From a bacterium (GTDB taxonomy: Bacteria; Spirochaetota; Leptospiria; Leptospirales; Leptonemataceae): a stretch of DNA of 64,000 bases. This document shows, piece after piece, positions 61,296 through 64,000 of the stretch. Position 1 is the first letter of the stretch. Each line of letters opens with the position of its first letter. The DNA lies in assembly GCA_024742665.1 (NCBI GenBank), contig JANSYA010000006.1:341494-405493 (forward strand), written 5' to 3'. The position numbers and the translations under genes are program-made. The notes below the pieces were generated by a model. The model was not told the origin of the DNA and did not search any database. It saw nothing but the letters and a program-made list of their open reading frames with translations.

Positions 61296-61440
61296 TAGTA
61301 CCGTTCCAGGGAATGATTTGTCCGGACTCAAGAGCCCCGGCCGATTGCGGCAAACGAGTTTCACCGCAGTGTGCCAGAGCCAGCGAAGCAGAGTCTTTCG
61401 AATCAGACGAACAATTTAACAGGATCCCGCGCGAAAAAAA

Positions 61441-62472
61441 TTACCAGCGCGCTTCGTGTTCTTCGGCCCAGCCGATCGCCTGAGTTTTATCCGAAATCTT
61501 GACGGTTTTGTCGCCGGCCCGAAAGCCGCCTTCAAAGCGGCCGATCATCTGATTGACGCGGGTAAAAATCAGCAGCAGATTCGTTTCCGCCTTGCGTTCA
61601 AAGAACGGCGTGAATCTCAGGTCCAGCTCTTCCGGATCGGGAGCGTGAATCCTCCACGGCTGCATGAAATCAGCGGGATTATAGTCGAAAATCAAATCGT
61701 CGAAGATCTTATAAACTTTACCGTTTAAGAAGACGGCGTTCTCATTGATGCCGGTGCCGTCGGTCCACTTGCCGCCGAGATTCACGCCGATCACGTCGCG
61801 GCCGTTTTTTACGGAAAATGAAGACCAGTTCCACACAGAGGAAAACGGCCACACACCGCGACCATAGTCCAGACAGGCGAAGCTCGTCCCTTTCGGAAAA
61901 TCAAAGGTCTCGCCGTCGATCTGCACCGAACCCGTCGCCGGCAGACCGGGCTGCTTCGAAGTGAACTGATACTTGCGGTCGCTCCAGGGGATTACCACGT
62001 TCAGGGACTCCTGGTTTTTCTCGCGCTGAATCTGAATGCGCGCGTCCAGCTTATGACCGCCGAAATGATCCGACGTCGCCCGCAGTTCGGTCGCGCCGTT
62101 CGCGTCGGTGATAAACTCCAGCTCCAGCTCTTTGTGCGCAAGCTTGAGTGCCCCCTGGGGAGACTGCGGCATATGATACGACTTCGGCAGCGGGATCACG
62201 ACGGTGTGTTCAATAAAACGTTTCGACTTGTAGTCGAGAAAGTAGACGAAACCCGAAAGCGCATAGTCCACGTCGGCGATCGTCACCGAAAAGAGAAAGT
62301 CCGGCCCGGTCACGCACCAGTAGTCCCAGCGTTTCTTGCGCGGCCAGCGCCCCGTGACGTTGCAGTTGTGCTGCGGCGTCTTCGACCAGCCAATTGATGC
62401 GGGATTCAGTTTCCCGTTCGGCAAAACGAGATCGGTCGTCGTTGTAATTTCGGTTTTGATTCGATCGCTCAT
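61441..62472 (-). CDS. DUF2804 domain protein
   Basis: A 343-residue protein with the pattern of DUF2804: RKKRWDYWCVTGPDFLFSVTIADVDYA, SGFVYFLDY, CLDYGRGVWPF, WNWSSFS and IGVNLGGKWTDGTG, then ENAVFLNGKVYKI. The fold is a large beta sandwich like carotenoid-oxidase-related or lipocalin-type 'hydroxyneurosporene synthase' folds. No signal peptide is seen. Function is unknown; it lies 99 bp after the CmpB-like membrane protein gene. Confidence 0.8.
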   Translation of the reverse strand: MSDRIKTEITTTTDLVLPNGKLNPASIGWSKTPQHNCNVTGRWPRKKRWDYWCVTGPDFLFSVTIADVDYALSGFVYFLDYKSKRFIEHTVVIPLPKSYHMPQSPQGALKLAHKELELEFITDANGATELRATSDHFGGHKLDARIQIQREKNQESLNVVIPWSDRKYQFTSKQPGLPATGSVQIDGETFDFPKGTSFACLDYGRGVWPFSSVWNWSSFSVKNGRDVIGVNLGGKWTDGTGINENAVFLNGKVYKIFDDLIFDYNPADFMQPWRIHAPDPEELDLRFTPFFERKAETNLLLIFTRVNQMIGRFEGGFRAGDKTVKISDKTQAIGWAEEHEARW

Positions 62473-62515
62473 AGGTTATACAAGGTTGCGTTTCGCGGGT
62501 TTGAGGAAACCGGAG

Positions 62516-62544
62516 TCCTGGCACCGAGTTTCTCAGTGCCAGGA
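62516..62544 (-). terminator. Hairpin between the CmpB-like and DUF2804 genes
   Basis: TCCTGGCAC (62516-62524) pairs exactly with GTGCCAGGA (62536-62544) over an 11-base loop. No T-run follows on the minus strand, so it may be only an attenuating or stabilising hairpin. Confidence 0.45.
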
Positions 62545-62554
62545 AAGATAGTTC

Positions 62555-62587
62555 GGAATTTGAAGACTTACTCAGTCTTCAAATTCC
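62555..62587 (-). terminator. 14-bp perfect hairpin spanning a stop codon
   Basis: GGAATTTGAAGACT (62555-62568) is exactly complementary to 62574-62587, loop TACTC. The stop and last four codons of the membrane protein gene (62572) lie inside it. Together with the hairpin 11 bp on, it may end or stabilise the message; no T-run is seen. Confidence 0.5.
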
Positions 62588-63153
62588 TCAGGAATCTGTC
62601 CTACCATCTTCTCAATCGAACGTCCGACGTACGGCGCGAGGGCGTGCACCGAAGTATAGACCGGCTTCACGAACAGACCCGCCAGATACCAGAAGGGCGC
62701 ATAGACGATCGTAATCTGCCCCCACAGATTCAGCGGGATACCGTTCCAGACGTACTGACTGTAGTTCCACAGATCCCAGCCGAGATACAGGTTAAAAAAG
62801 CAGCCGGAAATAAATTCAACGATGAAGATCACGATCATCACCAGAAACGAAGTGAACCAGATGTTGTCGAAGATCTTGTGTTCGACTTCCATCTTGTCGA
62901 GCCACCAGAACCACAGACGCAGGCCGACAGTCATGCCCAGACCGACCGTCCACTGCCACATCGTCGTGTGACCCTGCAGCGACCAGAAGGGCACCGAAGC
63001 CATGATGTACTTATCGCCCAGGGAAATGCGCTCGACCGTCGCCGTGACCCACACCTCGGTGATCGTGGATAATAGCATCCAGATAAAGATTTCTGAGAAG
63101 AAGTTAACGACTTTCGTATTCTTCGAGTGCGGATTCATTTTGGCGGCGGCCAT
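62572..63153 (-). CDS. CmpB-like putative ABC transporter permease family membrane protein
   Basis: A 193-residue protein with about five membrane helices. The best signature is FIVEFISGCFFNLYLGWDLWNYSQY followed by PLNLWGQITIVYAPFWYLAG, close to the pattern of the PF06541 family ('EF-x-G' ... 'WDYS' ... 'N-x-x-G'). Despite the family name, transport by these proteins is unproven and no ATPase is nearby. It ends inside a 14-bp hairpin. It may be in one transcript with the DUF2804 gene. Confidence 0.72.
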   Translation of the reverse strand: MAAAKMNPHSKNTKVVNFFSEIFIWMLLSTITEVWVTATVERISLGDKYIMASVPFWSLQGHTTMWQWTVGLGMTVGLRLWFWWLDKMEVEHKIFDNIWFTSFLVMIVIFIVEFISGCFFNLYLGWDLWNYSQYVWNGIPLNLWGQITIVYAPFWYLAGLFVKPVYTSVHALAPYVGRSIEKMVGQIPEEFED

Positions 63154-63491
63154 GGCTTGCTCCGGGATTTATGCGCGGCGGCCTATTCGGACGCGACGCG
63201 CTCGGAGCGGAGTCTGCGGGGGATGGGAAGATTGTCGAGGAAAAATTGATGAAATTGGTGGTGGGAGAGTGAGAGCGAGCGTGGGGTGATTTGGCTACGG
63301 CTGGCGGGAGATGCGGAGGGGCGTTTTGTTATGGGTGCTGGCTTCGGCCCGGACGGGGGTGGGAGAGGAAACCAAATACTCAGCGGAATATCAGATATTT
63401 AGTGTAAACGCCTCCTCTCCGACGAGCCCTCGATCGCCGCTATAAATTTGATTTCCGCTCGAAAACAAACCCGGGGCGCAAAATACGACAC
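63154..63491. other. Gene-free region with a G-rich block
   Basis: No gene is supported here. From about 63190 to 63375 the plus strand is notably rich in G runs, unlike the surrounding sequence. It is followed by an AT-rich spot with AATATC-A-GATATT (63387-63399). It probably holds promoters for the two divergent genes. Confidence 0.5.
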
Positions 63492-63851
63492 ATGACCAAT
63501 ACATCAGAACCAACCGACGGCCGCACCAATCTCGTCTATTACGTAACTACCGGCATCGTTACGCTCATTATGACTTTCTCGGTCGGGAACTATTTATTCA
63601 ATCACGAATTCGTCCGCGAAGCATTCATGAAGATGGGGTATCCGACGTACATTGTCTATCCCCTGGCGATCGCCAAAATTCTCGGGCTGATCGCTATATG
63701 GAGCCGGGTATCCCCTTTGCTCACGGGCCTGGCCTACGCCGGTTTCTTTTATGACTTAGTGCTGGCGATACTTGCCCTGACCTATCCCCGTTTTCTGATA
63801 CACCAAAATCTCAGGCTGCCGATAAAACCTCGAATTCATTCGGACTCTTAA
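63492..63851 (+). pseudogene. DoxX-like membrane protein, 3' end replaced by an insertion sequence
   Basis: The first 95 residues are a DoxX-like protein with four membrane segments (YYVTTGIVTLIMTFSVGNYLF, GYPTYIVYPLAIAKILGLIAIW, LLTGLAYAGFFYDLVLAILA). The family pattern usually continues with a histidine after LA-[IV]-x-[AS]. Here codon 96 starts the IS3 end at 63778, and the next 24 residues (from LTYPRF to the stop at 63851) are read from IS DNA. Thus only the last helix region or tail is lost; the truncated protein could still fold. Confidence 0.7.
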
Positions 63852-64000
63852 ACCCGATGCTGCCGTGAACCCTCCGGGCATTGTAGAAGAGTTCGATGAA
63901 CTCAAACACTGCCGCTCGAACGTGATCCACGTCTACAAATTCGTCTATCCCGATCCCTTCCTTGAGGATCGAGAAGAACGATTCGGCGCACGCATTGTCC
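63778..64000 (-). mobile_element. IS3-family insertion sequence, one end
   Basis: The right end of the window is one end of an IS element. The TGACCTATCCCC sequence at 63778 has the 5'-TGA start usual for IS3-family terminal repeats, and is followed 33 bases later by the transposase stop. The other end and any target duplication lie outside the window. Confidence 0.75.
63811..64000 (-). CDS. IS3-family transposase (OrfB, DDE integrase core), C-terminal part
   Basis: The frame is open to the right edge, so only the last 62 codons are visible. The protein ends DNACAESFFSILKEG..., followed by FIELFYNARRVHGSIGF and SPNEFEVL. The DN-x-x-x-E-[SF]-F stretch contains the last acidic residue of the DDE triad, and the N-x-x-R-x-H-x-[SG] motif is typical for OrfB of IS3 elements (IS51/IS407-like groups). 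Its stop is at 63811-63813, inside the former DoxX-like gene. Confidence 0.85.
   Translation of the reverse strand, partial: DNACAESFFSILKEGIGIDEFVDVDHVRAAVFEFIELFYNARRVHGSIGFKSPNEFEVLSAA

Overview
The window comes from a high-GC, Gram-negative, diderm bacterium. It most resembles the Leptospirales branch of the spirochaetes. That placement is inferred, not proven: it rests on many secreted lipoproteins with loose lipoboxes, two AraC regulators whose N-terminal half is a bundle of membrane helices, an adenylate cyclase carrying an extracellular beta-sandwich plus 7TM sensor, SBBP-like repeat lipoproteins, and topoisomerase I and DEAD-box proteins with Lys/Ala-rich tails. No rRNA or tRNA gene was seen.

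Layout. 1-3.3 kb: the end of a BON-domain gene, then a minus-strand group of exported proteins around a matrixin-type zinc protease. 3.5-13.7 kb: housekeeping genes (thiolase, topA, dprA, TPR lipoprotein, rimI-like acetyltransferase, murB, mazG, biotin carrier protein). 13.8-18.7 kb: an unannotated 49-residue ORF, a plus-strand run of three exported proteins (unknown, SMP-30-like, class C beta-lactamase-like) and an AraC-type membrane regulator, closed by four 29-bp tandem repeats and a hairpin. 18.8-30.9 kb: nadB, an S41 protease, a dynamin-like/DUF697 GTPase, long-chain acyl-CoA synthetase, a BASS-family transporter, a second AraC-type membrane regulator and a lipoprotein.

30.9-45.7 kb is the most unusual part: twelve minus-strand genes in one tight run that look like a self-contained type II fatty-acid/polyketide synthase. 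It has its own malonyl transferase, carrier protein, phosphopantetheinyl transferase, ketoreductase, dehydratase and a second SDR with a FabL-like signature. The condensing enzymes are two giant proteins, each an intact ketosynthase fused to a dead, chain-length-factor-like ketosynthase, plus two further degenerate ketosynthase relatives. A GcvT/DmdA-type folate-binding C1 transferase and a polytopic membrane protein lie in the same run. No thioesterase, cyclase or glycosyltransferase is present, so the product cannot be named from sequence.

46-64 kb: purL with tandem downstream hairpins, a DEAD-box helicase, amidohydrolase, kptA, a broken small membrane gene, tandem paralogous membrane proteins, an SBBP-like lipoprotein, a promoter with twin operator-like boxes, a dispersed palindromic repeat, the cyclase, DUF2804 and CmpB-like membrane proteins. 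At the right edge an IS3-family element has cut the 3' end of a DoxX-like gene.
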